DNA from: Bacillota bacterium
Lineage (GTDB): Bacteria > Bacillota > Clostridia > Lachnospirales > Lachnospiraceae
Length of the DNA: 64,000 bases
NCBI GenBank assembly: GCA_023460575.1
Contig: JAEWPQ010000202.1
Location: 1 to 64,000, forward strand
Direction of reading: 5' to 3'
Shown here: positions 1 through 9,044 of the stretch, in pieces
How positions within the stretch are numbered: the first letter of the stretch is position 1
Layout of the letters: each line of letters opens with the position of its first letter
Notes under the pieces: generated by a model
Seen by the model: only the letters and a program-made list of their open reading frames with translations
What the model was told of the DNA's origin: nothing
Database searches by the model: none
Position numbers and translations under genes: made by a program

Positions 1-1311
1 GAACTCTGCTGGGGCATTGGAAATTATGGTAACCATCAATATACCATACAATATACGATTGAGGGATTAGTCAAAGATTATGGCGATTACGCCGGATTTT
101 ATCATCAGTTTATATCAGAGCTTTCAAGCGCTCCGGGATCAGCCTATATTAAGATCCGGATGCCTGATACACAATTAACAGCAGACAACGCGCGGATCTG
201 GGGTTATGGTTTTAAAGGAGAAGTGGAAATCAACAGCGATGGCAGTCTTACTGTCTTTTCTTCAGAAGCTTTGGGAAAAAGTGATTATGCGAATGTACTC
301 TGCCGCTTTGACAGAAGCTTATTTCCGGCAGCACAAAAAGCAGATATGTCTTTTGAAAAATTGCAGAAAAAAGCAGATAACGATAATTCAGATACAGCTA
401 TGTATATTATCTTTGCCATTTTAGGGGCGGCTATTATTATGGCCATCATTCCCATTGCATTCTTTTATTCCCGATACAAGCTGGCAGACGGAACAGTTAT
501 GCGGCTTCCTGCAATGAAACAGATAAACGCCAGCTGGTCCATCCCTTTTGACGGCAGCATACCCGCTGTATATTCCGCCATGAAGCTGCTCCGCAAGGGG
601 ATTACCTTAGAAAATCTTATGGGTGCATATCTCATCCGCTGGCAGGAGAAAGGGTATATCCGCATGGAAAAGCGTGAAAATACGAATGACAGAAAAATTA
701 AGGAAGAAGAAGCCATTGTATTTACACAGACTCAGCCGCAAGGACCCTCCGTGGAGTATACACTGTACATGATTTTATTCAGTGAATCCGATGAAAGCAA
801 CATTCTTTGGACCTCTGACCTTGGAAAACGGTCAGAAGAGTTTTATAAGAAGCTCACTGCATGGGAAAGCAGAGTGAAACTGGAAGGGGATAATGAATTA
901 ATGGACTTGAATGCTGCAGCAGACTTAAAAAGCTCTCTTCGATTCACTGCCTCTGGTTTTGAGCAGGCTGTCCGTATACTTGGATTTCAAAAATATCTGA
1001 TGGATATGGAAGGACAAAGTAACGGTCAGACATCTCAGGGCGCACTGTGGGGAGATTATCTTGTGTTTGCCGCACTGTTCCAAATTGGAGAGCGGGTTCT
1101 TCAAAGTATGAAAGCCCTTGATCCGGAACATTTTGACTCCTTCGCAGGCACATACGGCTGCAATTCCTACAGTATGTTCTATTTAATGACCATGACACAC
1201 CATATTTCAAACGCTGCATCTCCGGCTTCAAATATAGCAGGAACCGGCGGGGGAGTCAGTTCAGGAGGTGGCGGAGGTTTCTCCGGCGGTGGCGGCGGAG
1301 GGAGCCGGTAA
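1..1311 (+). CDS. DUF2207-type membrane protein, 5' truncated by window edge
   Basis: The reading frame is open from base 1, so the start lies upstream of the window; 436 codons are visible. The first part (motifs LCWGIGNYG and YTIQYTIEG) matches the extracytoplasmic domain of DUF2207 proteins. One membrane segment lies at about bases 400-477, followed by a cytoplasmic part. The C-terminus is the glycine-rich tail ending in GGGGGGSR that is typical of this family. The biochemical role of the family is not established. The gene ends at a strong hairpin shared with the convergent AraC gene. Family assignment is fairly secure; function is unknown. Confidence 0.75.
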   Translation, partial: ELCWGIGNYGNHQYTIQYTIEGLVKDYGDYAGFYHQFISELSSAPGSAYIKIRMPDTQLTADNARIWGYGFKGEVEINSDGSLTVFSSEALGKSDYANVLCRFDRSLFPAAQKADMSFEKLQKKADNDNSDTAMYIIFAILGAAIIMAIIPIAFFYSRYKLADGTVMRLPAMKQINASWSIPFDGSIPAVYSAMKLLRKGITLENLMGAYLIRWQEKGYIRMEKRENTNDRKIKEEEAIVFTQTQPQGPSVEYTLYMILFSESDESNILWTSDLGKRSEEFYKKLTAWESRVKLEGDNELMDLNAAADLKSSLRFTASGFEQAVRILGFQKYLMDMEGQSNGQTSQGALWGDYLVFAALFQIGERVLQSMKALDPEHFDSFAGTYGCNSYSMFYLMTMTHHISNAASPASNIAGTGGGVSSGGGGGFSGGGGGGSR

Positions 1312-1327
1312 CAGGAACTATTTAAAA

Positions 1328-1367
1328 ATGATGCCGCCCGGACCTGCTGGTATTTGGGCGGCATCAT
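1328..1367. terminator. Bidirectional hairpin terminator
   Basis: A perfect 12-bp stem (ATGATGCCGCCC with GGGCGGCATCAT) lies between two convergent genes. On the minus strand it is followed by TTTTAAA, so it fits best as the terminator of the AraC gene and probably also serves the DUF2207 gene. Confidence 0.75.
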
Positions 1368-1384
1368 CTATATTAATACGATAT

Positions 1385-2242
1385 TTACATTTTTATTACC
1401 GGAAGCCATATCTCAAATTTGAAATCAGCTGCTCCTCTGTTCCCCTTATATGGGAAGCATTCAATATCCACCGTTTCAGCATACTGATATCCAGATACAG
1501 GCAGCCATTCACTAAAAATACGCTTCCATGCATCTTCCACTGCTTTATTCACCGGACCTTCAATCTGGAAAACAGCCCAGGTTGATTCAGTTATAACAAA
1601 GCTGTCCATGCCCTCCGGTGGCTCTTTATCAGTAATGCAGGCAATGGTATAGTCCACTTTTTCCTCACTCATCACTTCTATGAAACCGTGAACGCCTTTT
1701 GGATCACCACTTGATAAAGCCATTAATTCTTCATAAGTCCCATTTTCAAAAACTTCCTTCCAGAATTTGTCCACAGCACCCGGATCATCCTCCGGTGCAT
1801 GAAAATGCTTTTTTATACCTGCAATTCGAAACGCTTCTTTCTTCTCAATCCTGTAATTCATCTCAGCATCTCCTTTAATAGAAATATGAAAGGTAATACG
1901 AGGATAAGCTTTTAAAGATTTCCCGGTATTGCGTGCCACAGAGGGAATTACTCCATGAACATTCAAAAATGCACGGGAAAAAGAATCCGGGGATTCATAA
2001 CCATATTTAACAGCAAGGTCAATGACTTTAACATTGGTGCTTTGCAATTCAAATGCAGCTAATGTCATCCGTCTGCGCCGAATGTATTCTGACAAGTGTA
2101 TGTCAGCAATATACGAAAACATTCGTTGAAAACAGCTGATTGAACAACAAGCCAGCTTTGCCACTGTGGAGTAATCAATCTCTCCATCCAAATTGCTTTC
2201 AATATAGTCAATTGCATGATTCATTCCTTTTAAATAGTCCAT
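1385..2242 (-). CDS. AraC-family regulator with GyrI-like effector domain
   Basis: 285 residues. Residues 1-105 form an AraC/XylS double helix-turn-helix (CFQRMFSYIADIHLSEYIRRRR, then a second helix pair with YGYESPDSFSRAF). From about residue 125 (YRIEKKEAFRIAGIKKHF) to the end is a GyrI-like/SRPBCC-type effector-binding domain ending in FEIWLPV. Such regulators usually sense small hydrophobic ligands and activate an exporter or detoxification gene. No clear target adjoins it; the flotillin-like gene upstream is on the same strand. The start is the ATG after an AAAGGAG ribosome-binding site. Confidence 0.85.
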   Translation of the reverse strand: MDYLKGMNHAIDYIESNLDGEIDYSTVAKLACCSISCFQRMFSYIADIHLSEYIRRRRMTLAAFELQSTNVKVIDLAVKYGYESPDSFSRAFLNVHGVIPSVARNTGKSLKAYPRITFHISIKGDAEMNYRIEKKEAFRIAGIKKHFHAPEDDPGAVDKFWKEVFENGTYEELMALSSGDPKGVHGFIEVMSEEKVDYTIACITDKEPPEGMDSFVITESTWAVFQIEGPVNKAVEDAWKRIFSEWLPVSGYQYAETVDIECFPYKGNRGAADFKFEIWLPVIKM

Positions 2243-2308
2243 CCTGTCTCCTTTCTGAGCTAAGTATAACAGGATTGTAATACCCCAACCCGATATAATG
2301 CGTTTGTT

Positions 2309-4354
2309 TTAGTCGGTTTCCGGCTGTTTTTCCTGTGCATCTTCACCTTGCTCTGACTTAATCACTGGCTTATCTGCCTGTGGGGCAGCGGACGGCTCAG
2401 AAATATGCTGCAGGGATACGCCCAGTTTATCCAATGTGATGAATTTCAGCAGGGTATCCATGACGGTGCCGCTCCCGCCGGAGCTGCCTCCTGAACCGTT
2501 ATCTCCACTTCCCATCTGAACAACAGTTTTGGGAACGATATCCACGGTTGCATTTTTAACAGCATCCGCCAATTTATCAGTGACCTCCTGAATGACACGG
2601 TATTCGGCACCGCCGTAAGCTTTGACCTGTGCCTCAATGGCCTGTGCCTTTGCCAGACCGACATTCGATTCTTTTGAAGCCTCCGCTTCACCCTCCAGCT
2701 TGATTTTGGAAGCATTGGCCTTTGCAAGAGCAATGATCTGGTTGGATTCCTGTTCTGCACGGCTTGCAAGAGCCGCACCATTGTTACCCTCAATTTCAAT
2801 CTGAATCTTGGATTTCGTAAGGAAACTCTGCTGTTCCGCAATCGCCTGGGCTTCACGCAGGGATTTCTCACTTTCCGCTGCTGACTGCTGCTTCTGGTAG
2901 GTGACCTTTTTTTCTTCGGCAATCTGCCGTTCCCGAAGCTGCATCAGAATGTTCTCAATCTGGGTATCGGCTACTGTCGTTTTAGGCGTACCAATTAAAA
3001 CCTCCTCCAGTTGAAGATTATATTTTTGAAACTTCTCCTTCATTTCAAGAACAGCCCGTTCACGAATGGCGCTTCGCTCCTGTATCAGTTCGATGAGCGT
3101 CTTTGTCTGGGCCACATCTTTGAAATATGCACTAACCAGTGGATCAAGAGACTGGTTTACCAGCATTCCGATATCACCAAAGCGCTGAATGACCCATGGT
3201 GCCTGCTTATAGTCAATATGCATGACTACGGACAGCGGAAGGGATGGCTCAAAGGCATCCTTGGTGATAATATCCACTTCCGTTAGGTTCTCATCATACT
3301 TATGATCACCGGTTTCAGTTTTGTTCCACTTTAAGATGATATTAGTTGTGGGAACAAGTACCACCTTGCCCGCATCGGTATTGAACGCATATTTTCCGGG
3401 CATCAGAGGTTTTTCCAGTACGCCCTTGGAGCCAACGCTTACAAGTTCACCATGCTTATAGTTTTCTCCTGAGGTATCCACTCCCTCACTGCCAAAGAAA
3501 GAAACCACAACGCCTACAAATCCAATAGGCACAACTGTTTTGGGACGGAATTCAACCGTGGCAAAAAGACGATTGATGTAATAGGTACCATCCGTCAAAA
3601 CCTGAATCTGTTTGCCCCGTCTTCCGCCAAGTTCCAGAAATTTCTCCGGATCCTGAAAACTGGCATGTTCTTCGCCTACATCCGGAGCAATAATCTCGCC
3701 TTGCGAAATAGGCGTTCCGTCGTGCACTGTAACAATTCCCATCATGTCACTGGACTCATTGCCCCCTCTGCCCATGATCACAACAGGGGAGAATCCCTCC
3801 CGTTCAGCCAGAGTTTTCTGCATGCTGATTAATTCGCTGCGCTCCTGCTTTAAGTTGCTGGAGATGGATTTGATCGCGCTGGGCGTGATCACAATGAACT
3901 GTGCCAGATTAATGGCGTAGGTACCCTCTCTTAAAATCCCCCTCTGCGGACCGCGCTGTCCGCCATTTTTTAAAAATCCGGCAACATCCTGAAAATTGTT
4001 TGCTTCAGGAACAATCCGTCCCAGCGTCTGCACTGGAGAAAGCGGAGCACCGTCACGGGCAAATAAATAGGCTATTTGTCCCTGGGGAATCGTGATAAGC
4101 GGGTACTTATGTATTTTATACATCAGTACGGATTTGAAATGGATACCACCCCTCAAAAGTCCAGGTGCATATCCCGCTTCTCCGTTAAGTGCAATAATGG
4201 AATCTTTAAGTGAACCCTTAAGACTCCACCATTTTTCTACTACAGCTACTTCGTTTGAGTTGATGATTCTTAATCCAAGTATCTTAAAGATTAACAGATA
4301 AAGCAATACAATTATTCCTACAGAATATCCCGCCATCATCAGCCATTCTTCCAT
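2309..4354 (-). CDS. Large flotillin-like SPFH/Band 7 protein
   Basis: 681 residues, longer than the roughly 500-residue YuaG/FloT flotillins. Residues 6-27 form an N-terminal membrane anchor. The SPFH core lies at about 275-450, followed by a long Ala/Glu-rich coiled coil (about 455-600, repeated AEA/EAQA runs) and a Gly/Ser-rich linker with an acidic tail. Flotillins form membrane scaffolds that organise lipid domains and protein complexes at the cytoplasmic membrane. An N-terminal segment is duplicated: residues 123-152 and 233-262 share the pattern FQD-FL-GG-RG-LxxGTYxIN. No NfeD partner is adjacent. GGAGG precedes the ATG. Confidence 0.85.
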   Translation of the reverse strand: MEEWLMMAGYSVGIIVLLYLLIFKILGLRIINSNEVAVVEKWWSLKGSLKDSIIALNGEAGYAPGLLRGGIHFKSVLMYKIHKYPLITIPQGQIAYLFARDGAPLSPVQTLGRIVPEANNFQDVAGFLKNGGQRGPQRGILREGTYAINLAQFIVITPSAIKSISSNLKQERSELISMQKTLAEREGFSPVVIMGRGGNESSDMMGIVTVHDGTPISQGEIIAPDVGEEHASFQDPEKFLELGGRRGKQIQVLTDGTYYINRLFATVEFRPKTVVPIGFVGVVVSFFGSEGVDTSGENYKHGELVSVGSKGVLEKPLMPGKYAFNTDAGKVVLVPTTNIILKWNKTETGDHKYDENLTEVDIITKDAFEPSLPLSVVMHIDYKQAPWVIQRFGDIGMLVNQSLDPLVSAYFKDVAQTKTLIELIQERSAIRERAVLEMKEKFQKYNLQLEEVLIGTPKTTVADTQIENILMQLRERQIAEEKKVTYQKQQSAAESEKSLREAQAIAEQQSFLTKSKIQIEIEGNNGAALASRAEQESNQIIALAKANASKIKLEGEAEASKESNVGLAKAQAIEAQVKAYGGAEYRVIQEVTDKLADAVKNATVDIVPKTVVQMGSGDNGSGGSSGGSGTVMDTLLKFITLDKLGVSLQHISEPSAAPQADKPVIKSEQGEDAQEKQPETD

Positions 4355-4504
4355 AAAAAATCCTCCAATCTGCTATTATTGATAATACATGCTCCATGAT
4401 ATCTGCCTCAGGGAACTAAGCTTATATTAACATATAAATCTGTGGTCTTAAAGATAACTTTTATTAATTAATTTTAAAGACTCCGCATATCATTGCATCA
4501 CAGG

Positions 4505-7072
4505 TCATTCACTGAGTGTCACCGTCCCCGCCGATCCGTCCACCGTTACCATTTGCCCGCTCCGGATAGTCCGTGTGGCAGTGTGCGTCGCCATGACGGC
4601 GGGGATTCCATATTCCCGCGCTACAATGCTTGAATGGCTGAGAGGACCGCCAATGTCCGTTACAATGGCGCTTGCCAAAGAAAATAATGGTGTCCATGCG
4701 GGAGTTGTAGTAACGGCAACCAATACACTTCCAGGCTCAAAGCTATCAAAATCTGCCGGGCTGCCCAGCACACAGGCGGGAGCCGTCACAATACCTGCAC
4801 TGGTTCCAATACCCTTCAACAAAATTTTTCCATCTTTCAGTTTCTGTGGTGCATGTAATATGGTTTTTTCATTTTTCTCCGGCAAAATGGAAGGCGGCAC
4901 ATAACCCCTGTACTTTTTGAGTTCCTCCTTTCGGGCAGGTATTGCTCCGCTCATATCAGACAGAGGCATATTTTTATCCAGCTGAACTATGAGTACTTCC
5001 AATTCCATTTTTTTGAGCCAGTAAATATCATCCGGTTGTGAAATAGCTCCCCCGCGTATAAAGCGTACTGAAATTTCCTGAAACATACGGCGAATCAGCG
5101 GATGCCCCATTCCCATTAAATAAATAGCGTTTTCACGCATGGGGGCAGTTTCCTGTGCCCAATGGAGCAGCTTCAAAAACAGCTTTTTACGGGAGCCATC
5201 TATCTGTTTTAAAATCTCTTCTTCTGCCTGTTCCCTTTGCTTTACAAATGTAGCCTGGCGTAAAAAAGGGCTTTCCCCCTTTCCTTCGACAAACGTTTTT
5301 ATGGATTCCAGAGCAGGTGTAAGCGTTTCCTGCGGTGTGGAATACGCAAAATCAAATTCATAAGCGGTGCGGCCAAATTCTTTGAAATACTGATTGATTC
5401 GGTTTTTCCATTCTATCCATATTTCCGGAGTAACTCCGGCAGGCACAGCCGTGGACATGAAATCTTTCCCCATTTTTATTGCCGGATTGTTTTTCAGATA
5501 AAGACTGAGGTTTTCATTTCTTTTTGCCCATTCCGATATATCCCACAGATTCTTATCCGATTGCAGAGCAATGGTATCAAACCCAGAGAGGAAAACGGAA
5601 ATATTTGTGATACCGGCGCGGCGGGCCGCTCCCTGAAATAATTTTGTAAATAATGTTTCGCTGACAGAGGCAGCCGGCAATGTAAGCTGAATCCTTGTGA
5701 AATAAATACAGGCGGCGTAAAATACGCACTGAATACCCTCCATCAATTGATGGGCGTTCAGCGTATGAAGAGGTTTTTCTTCCCATTCTCGAATCACAAC
5801 CTCAAATTCTTCCCGCGCCGCTTCCCAGCGTGCTACGCTGTTGGTGAGTGCCCTGCGCAGGGAGCGGGGAGAAAGGGATTTGACGGCAATTAAGAGCGGC
5901 TTTGATTTGGCGGAAAGATAGACATATCCATTAATGATCGTGTATGCACCTTTATCGGGCAGCAGCTTTTTTGCACTTTTATCAAACATATCTTCCCATA
6001 ACAGTGCCGATGCGCGGTTTACGATTTCAAGACCAAGCGTGGCAAACAAGGGTGTAACAGGATTTGGCAGGTGTTCCGCCAGGCTTCCCTTAGTATAAAT
6101 CACATCCTTTTCCGGCAGCGTCCATTCAGGGGGCAGTACCGTAATGGGGCGGGCCTGAACAATATACAGTTTATCATTTTCCAACGCCCACTCTACAACC
6201 ATAGGCATTTGATAATACGTTTCAATTTTCTTTCCAAGCTGAGTCAGCCTGCTGATCTGGTCCCGGGTAAGCGCATGTTTCTTCCTTAACCGTTTAAGAG
6301 TCTGGATTTCTTCCGTTCCGTCTGAGGTGCGAACTGTCATAATCTCTTTGTCTGCCGTTTCATAGGATATAATTCGATGGTTCTTCTTATCCACAACAAT
6401 CGTATCGGGTGAAACGAAGCTGGAAACCACTGCTTCACCAAGCCCCCAGGCTGCATTAATAATCAATTCGCTGTGTCTGCCATTGATGGGGTTTCTTGTA
6501 AACATCACACCGGACGCATCGGATAAGACAAGCTTTTGTACTACAACAGCGAGTGCTACAAGCTCCTGCTTTATACCTTTCTTCACACGATAAGCAATCG
6601 CCCGGGCCGTCCACAGAGAAGACCAGCACCGCTTAACAGCGTCAAGAACCTCGCTTTCACCTTGTATGTTAAGATATGTATCCTGTTGTCCTGCAAAAGA
6701 AGCGTCAGGCAAATCTTCGGCTGTCGCGGAAGAACGGACAGCCACTGCAATGCTCCCTAATCCGGCATAAGCGGTTTTAATTGCATCAGACACTGCCTGC
6801 GGCATTATTCCATTATGAAAAAGCAGCCCAATATGAGCAGATACATCCTCAACCTGGCTGGTATTGTTAAGATCAATACCAGCCAGCAGCCTGTTAATAT
6901 GAGGCTGAATATGATTCAAGTCAACAAAATTCCGATAGGAAACTGTCGTAACATGAAAGCCGTCCGGTACAGGAATTCCAGCTGTCAGGAGTTTTGATAA
7001 AGACATACCTTTTCCCCCAACTACTTCAAGGGCTGCCTGTTTATGCTCCAGAGGCAGAATATAATCATTCAT
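4505..7072 (-). CDS. Rifampicin phosphotransferase-like (PEP-synthase-type) enzyme
   Basis: About 855 residues. The N-terminal ATP-grasp/pyruvate-phosphate-dikinase-type domain (GGKGMSLSKL near residue 20, VRSSATAEDLPDASFAGQQ near 113, VEWALENDKLYIVQARP near 300) is followed by a large central domain and a C-terminal swivelling His domain (GGPLSHSSIVAREYGIPAV, His near 813). This order, with the His domain last and no C-terminal PEP-binding barrel, is that of rifampicin phosphotransferase (about 865 residues) and not of PEP synthase. Those enzymes phosphorylate rifamycins using ATP; the actual substrate here is inferred. The start at 7072 has GGAGG at 9 nt; an ATG at 7078 overlaps the TetR stop codon. 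Confidence 0.8.
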   Translation of the reverse strand: MNDYILPLEHKQAALEVVGGKGMSLSKLLTAGIPVPDGFHVTTVSYRNFVDLNHIQPHINRLLAGIDLNNTSQVEDVSAHIGLLFHNGIMPQAVSDAIKTAYAGLGSIAVAVRSSATAEDLPDASFAGQQDTYLNIQGESEVLDAVKRCWSSLWTARAIAYRVKKGIKQELVALAVVVQKLVLSDASGVMFTRNPINGRHSELIINAAWGLGEAVVSSFVSPDTIVVDKKNHRIISYETADKEIMTVRTSDGTEEIQTLKRLRKKHALTRDQISRLTQLGKKIETYYQMPMVVEWALENDKLYIVQARPITVLPPEWTLPEKDVIYTKGSLAEHLPNPVTPLFATLGLEIVNRASALLWEDMFDKSAKKLLPDKGAYTIINGYVYLSAKSKPLLIAVKSLSPRSLRRALTNSVARWEAAREEFEVVIREWEEKPLHTLNAHQLMEGIQCVFYAACIYFTRIQLTLPAASVSETLFTKLFQGAARRAGITNISVFLSGFDTIALQSDKNLWDISEWAKRNENLSLYLKNNPAIKMGKDFMSTAVPAGVTPEIWIEWKNRINQYFKEFGRTAYEFDFAYSTPQETLTPALESIKTFVEGKGESPFLRQATFVKQREQAEEEILKQIDGSRKKLFLKLLHWAQETAPMRENAIYLMGMGHPLIRRMFQEISVRFIRGGAISQPDDIYWLKKMELEVLIVQLDKNMPLSDMSGAIPARKEELKKYRGYVPPSILPEKNEKTILHAPQKLKDGKILLKGIGTSAGIVTAPACVLGSPADFDSFEPGSVLVAVTTTPAWTPLFSLASAIVTDIGGPLSHSSIVAREYGIPAVMATHTATRTIRSGQMVTVDGSAGTVTLSE

Positions 7073-7074
7073 GA

Positions 7075-7677
7075 TCATTCACCTCCGTTCATGATTCCGT
7101 GCAGAAATATATTCATTGTTTCATCAAGCATTATTTCCGGACTGGCTGACGGCCGGGATGTGTATACAATTGCCATAACGGAATTAATCAGTAAACGTGT
7201 TAAAAGACCGGCATCCGTTTTGCGAAAAATGCCTGCGCTCTCTCCGTTTTCAATCACGGATTTTATAATATCCTGATATTTATAATGCATAGCTTTCAAC
7301 CGCTTTCGATATTCCTCTTCCAAGTGGTCAGATTCTGTATTCACCCACATCAGCACAGTCCTATACTGCTTTGGTACTTCAAGATGATTTCTCATGATTT
7401 TTCTAAGGCACTGCTCCGGCGAGGCTTCATCAGCAATAATTTTTTGAAACTTTTGAATGGTTTCTTCTATTATTTTCTCAACGGCGTATACAATGATCTC
7501 GTCTTTTGTTTTAAAAAAATCATAGAGACTGGACTTTCCCATATTTGCTAAAACTGCAATTTCCCGCATTGATGTTTTCTGGAATCCATTTTCAGCTACG
7601 AGGCGCAAAGTAACACCGACAATTTCTTTCCGGCGCGCTTCCTGCTGTTCGGGTGTAAGCATAATTCCTTTTGGCAT
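7075..7677 (-). CDS. TetR/AcrR-family repressor of the RPH-like gene
   Basis: 200 residues. N-terminal TetR helix-turn-helix at about residues 12-60 (VTLRLVAENGFQKTSMREIAVLANMGKSSLYDFFKTKDEI), then a variable ligand-binding helical domain. Its stop touches the start of the rifampicin-phosphotransferase-like gene, so the two are co-transcribed and probably translationally coupled. Two related inverted repeats in the promoter fit autorepression. GGAGG is 9 nt before the ATG. The ligand is unknown; a drug-like inducer is an inference from the partner gene. Confidence 0.88.
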   Translation of the reverse strand: MPKGIMLTPEQQEARRKEIVGVTLRLVAENGFQKTSMREIAVLANMGKSSLYDFFKTKDEIIVYAVEKIIEETIQKFQKIIADEASPEQCLRKIMRNHLEVPKQYRTVLMWVNTESDHLEEEYRKRLKAMHYKYQDIIKSVIENGESAGIFRKTDAGLLTRLLINSVMAIVYTSRPSASPEIMLDETMNIFLHGIMNGGE

Positions 7678-7695
7678 GTGACAGTACCTCCTTAT

Positions 7696-7753
7696 AGCGA
7701 CCGGCGGTCGTTTCTTGTGGTTTTATTATATAGCGACTAACGGTCGCTTGTAA
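7696..7753 (-). promoter_or_regulatory. Promoter with two TetR operators
   Basis: Reading the minus strand, TTACAA (7748-7753), a 17-bp spacer and TATAAT (7725-7730) form a promoter. The palindrome CGACCG-G-CGGTCG (7698-7710) sits just downstream of the -10. A diverged copy, AGCGAC-N5-GTCGCT (7732-7748), fills the spacer. The centres are 36 bp apart. Repressor bound at both sites would block RNA polymerase. Confidence 0.8.
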
Positions 7754-7857
7754 AGAATTATTTTCATAACACAATACCCAATCATATTAAAAATCTGCGG
7801 CGTTCTCACTGTAGACGTTGAGGGCTTCCCGGATAGTTTTAAAATCGAGGCGGCAAA

Positions 7858-7894
7858 AAGGTCTTAACAGGGAATGGTGTCCAGTTAAGACCTT
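7858..7894 (-). terminator. Terminator of the MBL-fold gene
   Basis: An 11-bp stem (AAGGTCTTAAC with GTTAAGACCTT) is followed on the minus strand by TTTTTGCCG, just downstream of the MBL-fold gene. Confidence 0.75.
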
Positions 7895-7922
7895 CGTGTT
7901 TACTAATTTAAAATCTTTTTTA

Positions 7923-8558
7923 TCATTTTACCCATATACGATTTTCAACCGCATTCCCATGTCCGAAATAAATAATTAATCTGCCCATATCTGAAATTCT
8001 TTTTGCACTCTTTTGCATCTGTTCCCGATTTTCATACAATAACGATATCCCCGGATAGAAAAAATTCATTAATGCATCTCCTGCCAGTAAATATTGGTCT
8101 CCCAGTTTAATTCCAATGGATCCCTGAGTATGACCAGGCAGCTCAATCACCTCTCCATCAATTCCATAGTTCAGGAGTTTGTCACCCTCCTTTAAAATTA
8201 CGTCTGGCACAAATGTCTGTATTTTTGCGTATTTTGCACTCATGACTGAGAAAAATTTTATTATATTACCAGGAAATCCATTTGATTTCATCTCACGGGA
8301 CAGATTATTATGTATCAAAACAATATCCTTTTCATGCATGGCAATGGGGACCTGCAGTTTTTTTGCAAGATATGCTGCATTTTGAATATGATCGATATGA
8401 CCGTGGGTAAGTACTATAAGTTTTACGTTTTTTCCTTTGCATACATCTAATATTTTCCGCTCATTTCCTTTTAAACCTGTATCTACAAGGATTGACGAAT
8501 CCGCTTCCGAAACAAGATAACAATTTGATCCTGCTTTAATTTGTACAATATGATACAT
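7923..8558 (-). CDS. MBL-fold metallo-hydrolase
   Basis: 211 residues. The metal-binding signature HGHIDH (near residue 53) and the later GHTQGS and AGDAL motifs give the ligands of a glyoxalase-II-like metallo-beta-lactamase fold; the last His occurs in FGHGNAV near the C-terminus. These proteins hydrolyse thioesters, lactones or phosphodiesters, and the substrate cannot be assigned from sequence. It is monocistronic, flanked by its own terminator and an upstream inverted repeat. Confidence 0.82.
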   Translation of the reverse strand: MYHIVQIKAGSNCYLVSEADSSILVDTGLKGNERKILDVCKGKNVKLIVLTHGHIDHIQNAAYLAKKLQVPIAMHEKDIVLIHNNLSREMKSNGFPGNIIKFFSVMSAKYAKIQTFVPDVILKEGDKLLNYGIDGEVIELPGHTQGSIGIKLGDQYLLAGDALMNFFYPGISLLYENREQMQKSAKRISDMGRLIIYFGHGNAVENRIWVK

Positions 8559-8602
8559 TTCAGTTTACTCCCTTCACCTCAACTGCGAAACCAACTATTT
8601 TA

Positions 8603-8621
8603 ACATGGTAAGAAACCATGT
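8603..8621. promoter_or_regulatory. Inverted repeat upstream of the MBL gene
   Basis: ACATGGT-N5-ACCATGT is a perfect 7-bp inverted repeat in the intergenic region upstream of the MBL-fold gene. It resembles a dimeric repressor site; the regulator is unknown. Confidence 0.4.
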
Positions 8622-8683
8622 AAGGTACATTCTAATAACGGAAAACGTCTGTTTTTTTCACGTTTAATTGCAAGGAGAAATCT

Positions 8684-9025
8684 TTAGCAGCACAGGATCT
8701 CCTTAATTATCATGTCATCTCCTTCTAAAATTTCCATATCCCTGCTTTTGCAGCCAGGACAGCATAAATCACTGTAAACGGCATTAAATACCCTGCCGCA
8801 CCCTTTGCATTTAACAATACCCGGAATGACGATAAGCTCCAGCTTCGTTTTTTCCATAAAAGTCTTATAGGAAGCGGCCGGCCAGCACTGCTCCAAATAT
8901 CTGGGAACAATACCGGAAAGTTCTCCAACCTCGATGACAAGTTTGCTGACTTCTGTTACGTTCTGCTCTTTTACGATACGCTCAATGGTATGGACCATAG
9001 AGTTTAGTACACCAAGCTCATGCAT
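8684..9025 (-). CDS. hypA: Nickel metallochaperone HypA
   Basis: 113 residues, the usual HypA length. The N-terminal Met-His-Glu supplies the Ni-binding site (His2). The Zn finger is formed by two CxxC pairs, CKGC and CPGC, around residues 73-95. HypA passes nickel, with HypB, to the large subunit of [NiFe]-hydrogenases. It is the last gene of a hypB-flavoprotein-hypA operon, 19 bp after the flavoprotein. No [NiFe]-hydrogenase gene is in the window, so its client is unseen. Confidence 0.93.
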   Translation of the reverse strand: MHELGVLNSMVHTIERIVKEQNVTEVSKLVIEVGELSGIVPRYLEQCWPAASYKTFMEKTKLELIVIPGIVKCKGCGRVFNAVYSDLCCPGCKSRDMEILEGDDMIIKEILCC

Positions 9026-9044
9026 GTTACCTCTCCTCTTCTAT

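Noticed and set aside
4505..7072. Classical phosphoenolpyruvate synthase (ppsA)
   Set aside because: The His domain is at the very C-terminus and the PEP-binding barrel is absent; the order is that of rifampicin phosphotransferases.
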